Assembly (NCBI GenBank): GCA_964461815.1
Contig: CAYWVF010000007.1
Location: 49,352-113,351 of the forward strand
DNA: 64,000 nt
DNA from: JAAZBA01 sp964461815
GTDB taxonomy: Bacteria; Bacillota; Clostridia; Oscillospirales; QAMX01
Direction: 5' to 3'
Part shown: positions 33,461 through 43,054 of the stretch, in pieces
Position numbering within the stretch: the first letter of the stretch is position 1
How the letters are laid out: every line of letters starts with the position of its first letter
The notes under the pieces: generated by a model
Told to the model about the DNA's origin: nothing
Databases searched by the model: none
What the model saw: only the letters and a program-made list of their open reading frames with translations
Position numbers and translations under genes: made by a program

Positions 33461-34624
33461 CTACAGAGTCTTATCATAGGCTTTCTTTACCGCTTTTTCG
33501 AGCCTGTCCATAACATCAACGAGCTGATCATATACACATGCAAAATTTATACGAACAAACTGACGGTCTCCGAAGCATTCTCCATCTACAAAGCTGACGT
33601 TCATTTCATCAAGGAAATACTTATACGGATTGTCAAGCTTTAATGATGTGCAATCCATCCACGCAAGATACGTAGCTTCACAATGAGTCACTTTAACTCC
33701 TGCCATTTTTCTTATACGACTTTCAAGATAATCTCTGTTTCTTTTCAGATATGCACGAAGCTCATTTTTCCAGTCCTCGCAGCTTCCGTCATAGTTGACC
33801 TTCAAGGCTTCAAGTGCGAATGCATTTGGCCATGCAAAAAGTCCGGCACTTACTTCGTTAAATCTGTTTCGTATTTTCTCATTTGGAATTATTGCAATAC
33901 CCGCAGGAATACCCGGTATGTTCAGAATTTTTCCGGCACTGTTGAGCGTAATGCTGATCTCTGCCGCTTTATCATTTATAGAAAAGCATGGGATATGCTT
34001 GCCGTCAAACATTATTTCACAATGTATCTCATCACTTACGAGAAGGAGATCATGCTTTTGACAAAAATCAACTATTTGTTCCAGCTCATCTCGTCTGTAT
34101 GATCTGCCTACAGGATTGTGAGGGTTACACAGAATAAAAGTTGACGTTTCAGGTGTTACCCTTTTTTCCATCTCCTCTATATCCATTGAATACACGTTAT
34201 TCTCATCGATCTTCATAGGTACTTCTATAGCTTTGAGCTTTGTTTCCTCCGTAAGTACTCTGATATGACTGTACATCGGAATATTATAAAGTATATCTCC
34301 ACCTGCCATAGTACATGCAAGATTTGCAGCAGGCATCACACTTGAAACATTTACTATCCATTCGGGCTTTACAGTCGCTCCAAAACGTTCCTTATAATGA
34401 TATATTATAGCGTCTTTAAATCCTTTAGGAGGATGATCGTAACCGAAAAACGGCCATTCCGCTCTTTTCTTTAAAGCGTCGCTCAAAGCCTGTGGTATCG
34501 GATAATCATTTTCGGCTACAGACATCGGTATACATCCCTTTGGGATATCACCTATCGGAGCCTCTTCCCATTTTCCGCTTCCTGTTCCTCGTCTGTTATA
34601 TACAACATCAAAATTTGTCATCAT
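33461..34624 (-). CDS. PatB/MalY-type PLP aminotransferase (cystathionine beta-lyase-like)
   Basis: This 387-residue fold-type I enzyme has MSVAENDYPIPQAL near the N-terminus, FILCNPHNPVGR (163-174), VSDEIHCEI with the PLP-contact Asp (D198), and LNSAGKILNIPG with the PLP lysine K232. The family includes C-S lyases that break cystathionine, and MalY. A Trp or Phe aminotransferase role is possible. The start follows GGAG. No clear promoter is visible in the 58-base gap upstream, which is filled by the mrp terminator, so expression may depend partly on read-through. Confidence 0.88.
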   Translation of the reverse strand: MMTNFDVVYNRRGTGSGKWEEAPIGDIPKGCIPMSVAENDYPIPQALSDALKKRAEWPFFGYDHPPKGFKDAIIYHYKERFGATVKPEWIVNVSSVMPAANLACTMAGGDILYNIPMYSHIRVLTEETKLKAIEVPMKIDENNVYSMDIEEMEKRVTPETSTFILCNPHNPVGRSYRRDELEQIVDFCQKHDLLLVSDEIHCEIMFDGKHIPCFSINDKAAEISITLNSAGKILNIPGIPAGIAIIPNEKIRNRFNEVSAGLFAWPNAFALEALKVNYDGSCEDWKNELRAYLKRNRDYLESRIRKMAGVKVTHCEATYLAWMDCTSLKLDNPYKYFLDEMNVSFVDGECFGDRQFVRINFACVYDQLVDVMDRLEKAVKKAYDKTL

Positions 34625-34644
34625 TTACTCTCCGTTTATATATC

Positions 34645-34679
34645 AAAAAAGGCACAAAAAGATCATTTTGTGCCTTTTT
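34645..34679. terminator. Intrinsic terminator between mrp and patB-like gene
   Basis: GGCACAAAA and TTTTGTGCC with flanking A and T runs (34645-34659 and 34666-34679) form a hairpin with T-tails on either strand. It ends the DUF4380-mrp transcript. Confidence 0.88.
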
Positions 34680-34682
34680 AAG

Positions 34683-35516
34683 TTATTTCAACAATCCTTC
34701 GACCTTATCTGCCGCATTTTCCATCCAGTCGCCTTCAAAGAGCTCAACTACTCCTCCGTCGCAGATCTTTGCGATATCCGGATTCATCGGGATCTTTGCG
34801 AGAACTTCTATACCATGCTCCTGAGCGATCTCATCCACATGACTGTCGCCAAATACCTTAAACTGCTTGCCGCAGTCAGGACATTCCACATAGCTCATAT
34901 TCTCGACAAGACCGATAATAGGTATATTCATCATCTCAGCCATCTTTACAGCCTTTGTAACGATCATTGATACAAGCTCCTGCGGCGATGTTACGATAAT
35001 GATACCATCTACAGGGATAGACTGGAATACTGTAAGCGGCACATCTCCTGTTCCGGGAGGCATATCAACAAACATAAAGTCTACCTTGTGCCATATTACA
35101 TCTGTCCAGAACTGCTTTACAAGATTAGCAATAACAGGTCCACGCCAAATTATCGGAGATGTTACATCCTCCAGAAGAAGGTTTGATGAGATAACGTTGA
35201 TACCCATCTTCGTTTTGACAGGAAGTATGCCCTGGTCATTACCTGAGGCCTGTCCCGCAAGGCCAAACATCTTAGGAACAGAAGGGCCTGTTACATCAGC
35301 ATCCAATATGGCTGTCTCGTATCCTCTTCTGTTCATAATTACGGACATCATAGCTGTAACAAGCGACTTTCCTACTCCACCCTTACCGCTGACAATGCCG
35401 ATAACTTTTTTTACACTTGACAAGTCATTTAATTTTTCAATAAAATCTGCCGGATTCTGCTGTGCCTCTCCGCATTTGGATGCACAGGTTGAGCAGTCGT
35501 GTGTACACTCACTCAT
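34683..35516 (-). CDS. mrp: Mrp/NBP35-family iron-sulfur carrier ATPase
   Basis: This 277-residue deviant Walker A ATPase has GIVSGKGGVGKSLVTA (40-55). The conserved metal-binding pair is in YVECPDCGKQF, which bridges a [4Fe-4S] cluster at the dimer interface. An N-terminal cysteine set (CTHDCSTCASKC, residues 4-15) adds a second possible cluster site, as in many clostridial homologues. It transfers Fe-S clusters to apoproteins, and this genome region is rich in Fe-S enzymes (PFOR, IorA). It follows the DUF4380-like gene by 18 bases with a strong AGGAGG. Confidence 0.92.
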   Translation of the reverse strand: MSECTHDCSTCASKCGEAQQNPADFIEKLNDLSSVKKVIGIVSGKGGVGKSLVTAMMSVIMNRRGYETAILDADVTGPSVPKMFGLAGQASGNDQGILPVKTKMGINVISSNLLLEDVTSPIIWRGPVIANLVKQFWTDVIWHKVDFMFVDMPPGTGDVPLTVFQSIPVDGIIIVTSPQELVSMIVTKAVKMAEMMNIPIIGLVENMSYVECPDCGKQFKVFGDSHVDEIAQEHGIEVLAKIPMNPDIAKICDGGVVELFEGDWMENAADKVEGLLK

Positions 35517-35534
35517 TTTTATTCCTCCTAAATA

Positions 35535-36473
35535 TTACTTTGCTATATACTGACGCACGATATCTTCAACTGCATTGAAGTCACCGAGCTTCGGTGTTCT
35601 TACATCATCTATTATGTCCCAATTTTCAATATGTGTTACTGTCTGTCCCGGCTCCGTATTTGCAAGAGGACTCAGGCTCTCCATTTCAAGGAATTTATCA
35701 TTTGTATATGTTTCGAAATTCATTCCATCATCCGGATATTTTACATTTTCGATATACTCAAATTCCTTTAAGAACATAACTCCATGGAGAACATATGCAG
35801 CCCATCCACGGCGGTTATCCGAGCCGAATTTAAACGGATCCTCACGATGCTTGTCCTGCTTGAGCATTGCATATTCCTTGCTCCACGCAACACGCTTATC
35901 ACCCAAATCGGTATACTTCCAGATCGACATGATCTGATTATTTATATAACCGTTCTCGTGAGTATTAAACGGAATTATCTCAATACCTCCGGGAGCAAGC
36001 ACAGACAGAGCCCATACGGAAAAGACCTTTGATTCTTTGCCGATATTCGTTATACTGTTCTCAACCTTTACTCTTGCGCTGTATTCATCCAATGTGACCT
36101 TTAATGTCACTTGTAGGTCGTTCTTTATTTGTGCCGGAGGAGTAAAGATCACGCTTCTCCCCTTCACCTCGTACTTCACTCTATTGTTGTCGGGATAATA
36201 TGTTTCCGGCATATACTCCGGTGAAGCCCATATACGATGTCCTCCGTAAATATACCAACAAGAGCCTCTTCCATAATAATCCTGCAAAGCCTTTACATCC
36301 TGCTTTGATTTACGGGCACGATCTTCATGCATGAAGTTTTCTCCACCCTTTAGTGAATACCTGATAATTCTCGGACCTACATCTACCGTTACCCACAGCT
36401 CGGCAAAGGCATTTTCGATCTTTACACATTTTCCGAAATTTCTATATCTAGCTTCACTTATCGTAACAGCCAT
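35535..36473 (-). CDS. DUF4380-like / galactose mutarotase-fold protein
   Basis: This 312-residue protein looks like a DUF4380 or aldose-epimerase-like beta-sandwich: AELWVTVDVGPRIIRYSLKG at the start, then YGGHRIWASPEYMPETYYP, which recalls the sugar-binding face of mutarotase-like folds. No catalytic assignment can be made with confidence. The ATG at 36473 follows GGAGG by ten bases; a TTG at 36479 is too close to it. A consensus promoter at 36529-36557 drives it together with mrp. No signal peptide. The link to mrp is not explained. Confidence 0.7.
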   Translation of the reverse strand: MAVTISEARYRNFGKCVKIENAFAELWVTVDVGPRIIRYSLKGGENFMHEDRARKSKQDVKALQDYYGRGSCWYIYGGHRIWASPEYMPETYYPDNNRVKYEVKGRSVIFTPPAQIKNDLQVTLKVTLDEYSARVKVENSITNIGKESKVFSVWALSVLAPGGIEIIPFNTHENGYINNQIMSIWKYTDLGDKRVAWSKEYAMLKQDKHREDPFKFGSDNRRGWAAYVLHGVMFLKEFEYIENVKYPDDGMNFETYTNDKFLEMESLSPLANTEPGQTVTHIENWDIIDDVRTPKLGDFNAVEDIVRQYIAK

Positions 36474-36528
36474 TAACAATATTCCTCCGATCTATATAAC
36501 TAACATCAATCAAACATCTATACTATTT

Positions 36529-36557
36529 ATTATGCAATACTTTTTCTGTTTTGTCAA
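36529..36557 (-). promoter_or_regulatory. Consensus promoter for the DUF4380-mrp transcript
   Basis: On the minus strand TTGACA (36557-36552) and CATAAT (36534-36529) are 17 bases apart, about 56 bases before the ATG at 36473. Confidence 0.8.
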
Positions 36558-36629
36558 CTGCAGCCGTAAATTTTATGCATCCTTATCCCAAAGCTGTGAA
36601 GATCGTTCTACCACTATTACGGCAACTGC

Positions 36630-37850
36630 TCATCGTTCCCGAAAAGCTGAGCTTACATATACAGGCGAAGTCGTATATTCCCATCCGCTTATCCTTTTCA
36701 TAAGCGCAGGATATGCAAGACTATACATATCTGTCATAAGTGATTCGTTTTCAAATTCATTTTTGACAGTCTCATCAAAATTCGGATTATTTATCGCTGC
36801 CGGCTTCGTTATGACCGTAATTTTCTCATTTATCTGCGAAATCAGGCATCTTCCGACATCATTCAAAGCTAAAACTCTAATATACGGTTTGAAATTTTCG
36901 ACATACTTTTCTTTAATACCTAAGAAAGCACTCAAATATATTCTTCTGAGCCTTGCAAATGCATATCTCTTTGTCTTTGCGGCAGTACATGCTCCATCAA
37001 GTGTCACACTTTCCTTTGCCGCTCTGTAAAGCCTATTTTCCAGTCCTTCACTCACGTCCGGAAGCAATGCATAGTCATCTACACTCAATCTCCTCAGCTG
37101 TGACATAATTGCATTTTCTATGCAATCTATTAAAACAGGCGCACAGCCTTTACCCAACTCGCGAATAAATATATCTGCCGCATATTTCGGCATAAATGAT
37201 ACCGCACGTTCATACTCACCGGCTGCTATAAGCTTTCTAATATATCCTGCATCTGCTATCCCAGACTCTTCACTGTGTGAATCATGCCCTGCACCACAGC
37301 GCATTACAGTAAACGGTTTCATATCGGACTTTATTTTTCGTATAGCACGAATGTACTCTATCGCAAGAATATTATTTGGTTCCGTGAGTATTTTTGCAGT
37401 ATGCGGATCTATGCTTTCAGCGGCGGCACTTCTTGCTGATGCAAATGACATGCCTTGATTTATAAACTTTTTCAGATATTCCTCTGATTCGGCGGTTTCC
37501 GCAAGTCTTACAGCATCATTGAGCTTATCGATATCACCGCATTCACTTCCAAATGATAAATGATCGATAAAGCCGAGCGCATTAAGCATAGATATCGCAC
37601 CATAGGCAAATCTTTGTGAGCCTGCACAAGCAAAGACGGTCGGTAATTCGATAACAAGATCGGCTCCGCAATGAATTGCAGCCTCCGCTCTGCTGTGCTT
37701 GTTCATTATCGCCACATCACCGCGCTGTACATAATTTCCGCTCATTATGCATACTATCGGCATTCCCAGCTCCTCTTTGGTTTGCTTTATATGAAGTTCA
37801 TGTCCCTTGTGAAATGGGTTGTATTCACATATTATAGCTGCTGCTTTCAT
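36630..37850 (-). CDS. tmcAL: tRNA(Met) cytidine acetate ligase (YlbM family)
   Basis: This 406-residue protein begins CEYNPFHKGHELHI, a nucleotidyltransferase HxGH-type motif (HKGH, 14-17), and continues with SGNYVQRGDVAIMNKHSRAE, the TmcAL/YlbM signature. TmcAL uses ATP and acetate to make N4-acetylcytidine at the wobble base of elongator tRNA-Met. The ATG at 37850 has GGAG six bases upstream; the longer start at 37871 would overlap it. It is divergent from acetate kinase, whose product or substrate, acetate, is also the TmcAL substrate. That neighbourhood is common in Firmicutes. Its promoter is at 37899-37927. Confidence 0.93.
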   Translation of the reverse strand: MKAAAIICEYNPFHKGHELHIKQTKEELGMPIVCIMSGNYVQRGDVAIMNKHSRAEAAIHCGADLVIELPTVFACAGSQRFAYGAISMLNALGFIDHLSFGSECGDIDKLNDAVRLAETAESEEYLKKFINQGMSFASARSAAAESIDPHTAKILTEPNNILAIEYIRAIRKIKSDMKPFTVMRCGAGHDSHSEESGIADAGYIRKLIAAGEYERAVSFMPKYAADIFIRELGKGCAPVLIDCIENAIMSQLRRLSVDDYALLPDVSEGLENRLYRAAKESVTLDGACTAAKTKRYAFARLRRIYLSAFLGIKEKYVENFKPYIRVLALNDVGRCLISQINEKITVITKPAAINNPNFDETVKNEFENESLMTDMYSLAYPALMKRISGWEYTTSPVYVSSAFRER

Positions 37851-37898
37851 TTTTTCTCCGTTGTTTCCCAAAATTCTTCAAATTTCTCAGAAAAAGAT

Positions 37899-37935
37899 AT
37901 TGTAAATCTCAGCGATTAGGTGTACAATATATTGT
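37899..37935 (-). promoter_or_regulatory. tmcAL promoter overlapping a 12-bp palindrome
   Basis: On the minus strand TTGTAC (37927-37922) and TACAAT (37904-37899) are 17 bases apart. The perfect palindrome ACAATATATTGT (37924-37935) overlaps this -35. Two copies of TGTACA (37921 and 37945) flank it. No equally good ackA promoter is visible in the 38023-upstream region. Confidence 0.5.
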
Positions 37936-38022
37936 GTATACTGATGTACAGCTTTTAATTAATTATACCACAACAGCATACGGAAATAAAGTAAATATTT
38001 TTTAAAGGGGTAGTAAAATATC

Positions 38023-39219
38023 ATGTACATTTTAGTCATTAATGCCGGAAGCTCTTCTCTTAAGTATCAGCTCTTTGACATGGATTCTCATGAGGTACTT
38101 GCAAAGGGTCTTTGTGAGCGTATCGGCATCGGCGGACATTTGAAGCACAACGGCAAGGCTAAATTCGAAGCAGACGTTGAAATGGTTGACCATGCCGCAG
38201 CTATCAAATGCGTTATTGAAAAGCTTGTAAGCCCTGAATACGGCGTGATCTCCGACATGAATGAGATAGGTGCTGTAGGTCACAGAGTTGTTCACGGTGC
38301 TGAATACTTCTCCGAATCCAAGCTTGTTACGGATGAAGTTATTGACCTTATCTCCGAGTGCAGCACTCTTGCTCCTCTCCACAATCCCGGCAGTGTCACA
38401 GGTATAAAGGCTTGCATATCCGTAATGGGTCCCGATGTTCCACAGGTAGTTGTATTTGATACATCTTTCCATCAGACAATGCCGAAAAAATCCTACATAT
38501 TCCCGATCCCTTACAAGTACTATGAGGATCTCAAGATCAGACGCTACGGCTTCCACGGCACATCTCACAGATATGTTACAGCAAAGGCTGCCGAAATGCT
38601 CGGCAAGGCTCCCGAGGATATAAACATCGTAACATGCCATCTTGGTAACGGCTCATCCATCTGTGCAGTTAAGAACGGAAAGTCCTACGATACATCTATG
38701 GGCTTTACTCCTCTTGATGGTCTTCCCATGGGAACACGTTCAGGTTCTATCGATCCGGCTATCGTCGGCTTTATCGCTACAGCAGAAAATAAGAGTGCTG
38801 CCGATGTTGTTACGATGCTGAATAAAGAATCCGGTCTTGTAGGTATTTCGGGTATTTCTTCCGATTTCCGTGATGTTACAAGTGCTGCTGAAAAAAGCGA
38901 CGAGCGTGCTCAGCTTACAGTTGATATTCTTGTTCAGTCTATCAAGAAATACATCGGTGCATATGCTGCCGAGATGGGCGGTCTTGATGCAGTTGTATTT
39001 ACCGCAGGCATCGGTGAAAACAATGCAATGATCCGTGAAGAGGTAATAAAGGGTCTCGAATATATGGGTCTTGGCATTGATGTTGAAAAGAATAAGCAGC
39101 GCGCTGAGATGCTTGATATTTCAGCTGAGGGGGCTAAGGTCAAGACACTTGTTATCGCTACAAACGAAGAACTTATGATAGCACTTGACACAGAAAAGCT
39201 CGTTAATGCCGCTAAGTAA
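38023..39219 (+). CDS. ackA: Acetate kinase
   Basis: This 398-residue ASKHA kinase converts acetyl phosphate and ADP to acetate and ATP, the main energy step of mixed-acid fermentation. Signatures are LVINAGSSSLKYQLF at the N-terminus, VFDTSFHQTMP, RYGFHGTSHRYV and FTAGIGENN. GGGG lies about 13 bases before the ATG. No phosphotransacetylase gene adjoins it. PFOR follows downstream in the same direction from its own promoter. Confidence 0.98.
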   Translation: MYILVINAGSSSLKYQLFDMDSHEVLAKGLCERIGIGGHLKHNGKAKFEADVEMVDHAAAIKCVIEKLVSPEYGVISDMNEIGAVGHRVVHGAEYFSESKLVTDEVIDLISECSTLAPLHNPGSVTGIKACISVMGPDVPQVVVFDTSFHQTMPKKSYIFPIPYKYYEDLKIRRYGFHGTSHRYVTAKAAEMLGKAPEDINIVTCHLGNGSSICAVKNGKSYDTSMGFTPLDGLPMGTRSGSIDPAIVGFIATAENKSAADVVTMLNKESGLVGISGISSDFRDVTSAAEKSDERAQLTVDILVQSIKKYIGAYAAEMGGLDAVVFTAGIGENNAMIREEVIKGLEYMGLGIDVEKNKQRAEMLDISAEGAKVKTLVIATNEELMIALDTEKLVNAAK

Positions 39220-39259
39220 AAATTAACATACGAAAAACAGAAAATTTAACTTATCGCAC

Positions 39260-39288
39260 TTTACAATGCGACAAAAAAATGTTAAAAT
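39260..39288 (+). promoter_or_regulatory. Promoter of pyruvate:ferredoxin oxidoreductase
   Basis: TTTACA (39260-39265) and TAAAAT (39283-39288) are 17 bases apart, about 50 bases before the ATG. Strong expression fits the codon use of the gene, which leans heavily on a small set of codons. Confidence 0.75.
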
Positions 39289-39338
39289 AGACAAGTTAGA
39301 TTGCTTATTTATTTTTAATAAATTAAAGGAGTATCACT

Positions 39339-42300
39339 ATGGCAAGAAAAAAGATTTCCATGGATGGTAATACCGCTGCTGCGCATGCGTCGTATGCGTT
39401 TACAGAAGTAGCAGCCATCTATCCTATCACACCTTCTAGCCCTATGGCTGACGTTACAGACGTCTGGAGCTCTCAGGGTCTCAAAAACATTTTCGGCGAC
39501 ACCGTTAAGGTCGTTGAAATGCAGTCCGAAGCAGGTGCTGCCGGTGCCGTTCACGGTTCCCTTGCAGCAGGTGCTCTCACAACAACATACACAGCTTCTC
39601 AGGGTCTTCTCCTTATGATCCCGAACATGTATAAGATTGCCGGTGAGCTTCTTCCCTGCGTTATCCATGTATCAGCTCGTTGTGTAGCCTCACATGCACT
39701 TAACATTTTCGGTGACCATTCCGACGTCTATGCCTGCCGTCAGACCGGTTTTGCTATGCTGGCTGAAACGAATCAGCAGGAGATCATGGACCTCAGCGCA
39801 GTAGCTCATCTTTCCGCTATCAAGGGTCGTGTTCCTTTCCTGAACTTCTTCGACGGCTTCCGTACATCTCATGAGATACAGAAGATCGAGACATGGGATT
39901 TCGACGAGCTTAAGTCTATGGTCGATAAGGATGCTATTGACGCTTTCCGTAAGCATTCCCTCAATCCTGAGCATCCCGTTCTCCGCGGCAGCGCTGAAAA
40001 CGGTGATATATTCTTCCAGCATCGTGAAGCTTGCAACAAGTATTATGATGCTCTCCCGGCTATCGTTGAGGATTATATGAATCAGGTCAACGAGAAGATC
40101 GGTACAAATTATAAGCTCTTCAACTATTACGGTGATCCGAATGCTGAACGTGTTATCGTTGCTATGGGTTCCATCTGTGATGTAGCTGAAGAAGTTATCG
40201 ACTACATGAACGCAGCAGGCGAAAAGGTCGGTCTTGTTAAGGTTCGTCTTTATCGTCCGTTCGTTGCTGAAAAGCTCAGTGAGGCTATTCCTGCTTCCGT
40301 TAAGAAGATCGCTGTTCTTGATCGTACAAAGGAGCCGGGTGCTCTCGGCGAGCCGTTGTTCCTCGATGTTGTTGCTGCTCTTAACAAGACAGGCAGAGAT
40401 ATCAAGGTAGTAGGCGGACGTTACGGTCTCGGTTCTAAGGATACACCTCCTTCCTCTGTATTCGCAGTATATGAAAACCTCAAGCAGGATGCTCCTAAGG
40501 CTAACTTTACGATCGGTATCGTAGACGATGTTACAGGTCTTTCACTCGAGGAAAAGCCTTGTCCGGATACAGCTCCTGAAGGCACGATCGCATGTAAATT
40601 CTGGGGTCTCGGCGGCGACGGTACTGTTGGTGCTAACAAGAACTCCATAAAGATCATCGGTGACCATACCGATAAATATATCCAGGCTTACTTCCAGTAC
40701 GACTCAAAGAAGACAGGCGGTATCACAATTTCTCACCTTCGTTTCGGTGACAAGCCTATCAAGAGCCCGTACTACATAAATAAAGCAAACTTCGTTGCTT
40801 GCCACAATCAGTCCTATCTGTTCAAATATGATATGGTATCTGATGTTAAGCCGGGCGGCACATTCCTTCTCGACTGCATGTGGTCTGAGGATGAGCTTGA
40901 TGCACATCTTCCGACAAAGGTCAAGAAGTATATCGCAGCTAATAATGTTAAATTCTATACGATCAATGCTACAGAGATCGCTTCCAAGAAGATCGGTAAT
41001 GCAAAGGTTAAGAACACAGTCCTTCAGTCTGCATTCTTTGCTCTTGCAGGTATTCTTCCTAAGGATGAAGCTATCGAATACATGAAGAAGATGGCATATA
41101 AGTCCTACTCCAAGAAGGGCGATGCTATTGTTCAGCTCAACTATAACGCTATCGATGCAGGTGCAGATGCATTTGTAGAGATCAACGTTCCATCTTCATG
41201 GGCAGATCTTGCTGATGATGCTCCTAAGGCTCCGGCAACAGGTAAGAGAGCAGAGCTCGTTAAGTTTGTTAACGAAATCGTTGAGCCTGTTGGTGCTATG
41301 GCAGGCGACTCACTCCCGGTATCCGCATTTGAGGATTATGTAGACGGTCAGTTCCCACAGGGTGCTGCTGCATACGAGAAGCGCGGCGTTGCTGTTAACG
41401 TTCCGACATGGGTCCCCGAAAATTGTATTCAGTGTAACAACTGTGCATTCGTTTGTCCTCATGCTGCTATTCGTCCGTTCGCTATGACAGAAGACGAAGC
41501 TGCTGCTGCTCCTGCTGCTACAAAATTTACAGCTAAGCCGGTTATCAAGACAAACTATAAGTTTACAATGGCTATTTCTCCTCTGGATTGTATGGGTTGT
41601 ACGCTCTGCGTTAAGGCATGTCCTGTATCCGCTAAGGCTCTTAAGGATGCCGAAGCTAAGGCTAAGGAGCTTTATCCCGATAATCCTAAGGCTGCTGCTA
41701 AGGAAGCTGCAAAGATCGCAGATCCTAAGCTCGCAATTAAGATGGTTCTTCAAGAGACACAGGCTGATCAGCAGGCTCCGTTTGATTACGCAGTAGCAAA
41801 CGTATCCGAAAAGCCTGAGCTCATCAACACAACAGTTAAGGGCAGCCAGTTCAAGCAGCCGTTGCTTGAGTTCTCCGGTTCATGTGCAGGCTGTGCTGAA
41901 ACATCCTATGCACGTCTCATCACCCAGCTCTTCGGTGAGAGAATGTACATCTCCAACGCAACAGGTTGTTCCTCCATTTGGGGCGGCAGCGCACCGGCTA
42001 CTCCTTACACAGTAAATAACGCATCAGGCTGTGGTCCTGCTTGGGCTAACTCCCTGTTTGAAGATAATGCTGAGCACGGTCTCGGTATCTACGTAGGTCA
42101 GAAGACGATCCGCAATCGTCTCATGGCTCAGGTTGAAGAAATGATGGCTTCCGACAAGGCATCCGATGAATTCAAGGCTGCTGCTAAGGCTTACATCGAT
42201 ACAAAGGACGATGGCAAGGCTAATGATGCTGCTACAAAGGCTCTTATCGTTGAACTCGAAAAAGCAGCTGCAGCAGGCTGTCCGACCGCTTCGGCTATCC

Positions 42301-42980
42301 TTAAGGAGAAAGATTATCTCGCAAAGAAGTCCATGTGGATCTTCGGTGGCGACGGTTGGGCTTATGATATCGGTTTCGGCGGTCTCGACCATGTTATCGC
42401 TTCCGGCGAGGATGTAAACATCATGGTATTCGATACCGAAGTTTACTCCAACACCGGTGGACAGGCTTCCAAGGCTTCCAACATCGGTCAGGTTGCTCAG
42501 TTCGCAGCTGCCGGTAAGGCTATGGGCAAGAAGAATCTCGCTGAGATCGCTATGTCCTATGGTTATGTATACGTAGCACAGGTTGCTATGGGCGCTGATA
42601 TGAACCAGCTCCTCAAGGCACTTACAGAAGCTGAAGCTTACAATGGACCTTCCATTATTATCGGTTACGCTCCTTGTGAGATGCACGGTATCAAGGGCAC
42701 AATGGCTAACTGCCAGCTCGAAATGAAGAAGGCTGTTGAGGCAGGTTATTGGCAGATGTTCAGATTCAATCCTGCACTTAAGGCTCAGGGTAAGAATCCG
42801 TTCACACTCGATTCCAAGGCACCTACAGCAAGCTATGTTGACTTTATTAAGAGCGAGAACCGTTACAGCCGCTTGATGCAGTCCTTCCCGGAGAGAGCTG
42901 AAAAGCTCTTTAACCAGGCAGAAGCTGCTGCTGCTGAAAAATATGCTAAGCTCGAAAAGCTGTCTAAGCTTTACGAATAA
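39339..42980 (+). CDS. nifJ: Pyruvate:ferredoxin (flavodoxin) oxidoreductase
   Basis: This 1213-residue single-chain PFOR turns pyruvate and CoA into acetyl-CoA, CO2 and reduced ferredoxin using thiamine diphosphate and three [4Fe-4S] clusters. The ferredoxin domain holds CIQCNNCAFVCP (from about 696) and CMGCTLCVKACP (from about 751). The proximal cluster begins at CAGCAETSYARL (about 849), and GCSSIWGGSAPATPY with FGGDGWAYDIGFGG are TPP-site signatures. The N-terminal domain opens with MDGNTAAAHASYAFTEVAAI. All expected domains are present in canonical order. Ferredoxin and hydrogenase genes are not in the window. Confidence 0.98.
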   Translation: MARKKISMDGNTAAAHASYAFTEVAAIYPITPSSPMADVTDVWSSQGLKNIFGDTVKVVEMQSEAGAAGAVHGSLAAGALTTTYTASQGLLLMIPNMYKIAGELLPCVIHVSARCVASHALNIFGDHSDVYACRQTGFAMLAETNQQEIMDLSAVAHLSAIKGRVPFLNFFDGFRTSHEIQKIETWDFDELKSMVDKDAIDAFRKHSLNPEHPVLRGSAENGDIFFQHREACNKYYDALPAIVEDYMNQVNEKIGTNYKLFNYYGDPNAERVIVAMGSICDVAEEVIDYMNAAGEKVGLVKVRLYRPFVAEKLSEAIPASVKKIAVLDRTKEPGALGEPLFLDVVAALNKTGRDIKVVGGRYGLGSKDTPPSSVFAVYENLKQDAPKANFTIGIVDDVTGLSLEEKPCPDTAPEGTIACKFWGLGGDGTVGANKNSIKIIGDHTDKYIQAYFQYDSKKTGGITISHLRFGDKPIKSPYYINKANFVACHNQSYLFKYDMVSDVKPGGTFLLDCMWSEDELDAHLPTKVKKYIAANNVKFYTINATEIASKKIGNAKVKNTVLQSAFFALAGILPKDEAIEYMKKMAYKSYSKKGDAIVQLNYNAIDAGADAFVEINVPSSWADLADDAPKAPATGKRAELVKFVNEIVEPVGAMAGDSLPVSAFEDYVDGQFPQGAAAYEKRGVAVNVPTWVPENCIQCNNCAFVCPHAAIRPFAMTEDEAAAAPAATKFTAKPVIKTNYKFTMAISPLDCMGCTLCVKACPVSAKALKDAEAKAKELYPDNPKAAAKEAAKIADPKLAIKMVLQETQADQQAPFDYAVANVSEKPELINTTVKGSQFKQPLLEFSGSCAGCAETSYARLITQLFGERMYISNATGCSSIWGGSAPATPYTVNNASGCGPAWANSLFEDNAEHGLGIYVGQKTIRNRLMAQVEEMMASDKASDEFKAAAKAYIDTKDDGKANDAATKALIVELEKAAAAGCPTASAILKEKDYLAKKSMWIFGGDGWAYDIGFGGLDHVIASGEDVNIMVFDTEVYSNTGGQASKASNIGQVAQFAAAGKAMGKKNLAEIAMSYGYVYVAQVAMGADMNQLLKALTEAEAYNGPSIIIGYAPCEMHGIKGTMANCQLEMKKAVEAGYWQMFRFNPALKAQGKNPFTLDSKAPTASYVDFIKSENRYSRLMQSFPERAEKLFNQAEAAAAEKYAKLEKLSKLYE

Positions 42981-42993
42981 TTTCTGACCTTAC

Positions 42994-43030
42994 AAAGGGG
43001 AAAAGGACATTTAACGCCCTTTTTCCCTTT
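42994..43030 (+). terminator. Terminator after the PFOR gene
   Basis: AAAGGGGAAAAGG pairs imperfectly with CCCTTTTTCCCTTT over a short loop (42994-43030), followed by TTTAATT. The T-tail is partly in the stem, so some read-through into the next gene is likely. Confidence 0.55.
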
Positions 43031-43054
43031 AATTCACATTTAGGAGTATCAATC

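Noticed and set aside
36331..37029. Plus-strand open frame of 232 codons
   Set aside because: It runs antisense across the end of tmcAL and the DUF4380 start, has low-complexity hydrophobic sequence and no ribosome binding site; the minus-strand genes are recognised families.
41310..41753. Minus-strand frame within PFOR, Ser/Cys-rich
   Set aside because: It is antisense to the ferredoxin domain; the cysteine richness follows from the reverse complement.
42024..42686. Minus-strand open frame of 220 codons inside the PFOR gene
   Set aside because: It is caused by the strong codon bias of PFOR; the plus-strand frame contains the TPP and Fe-S motifs.
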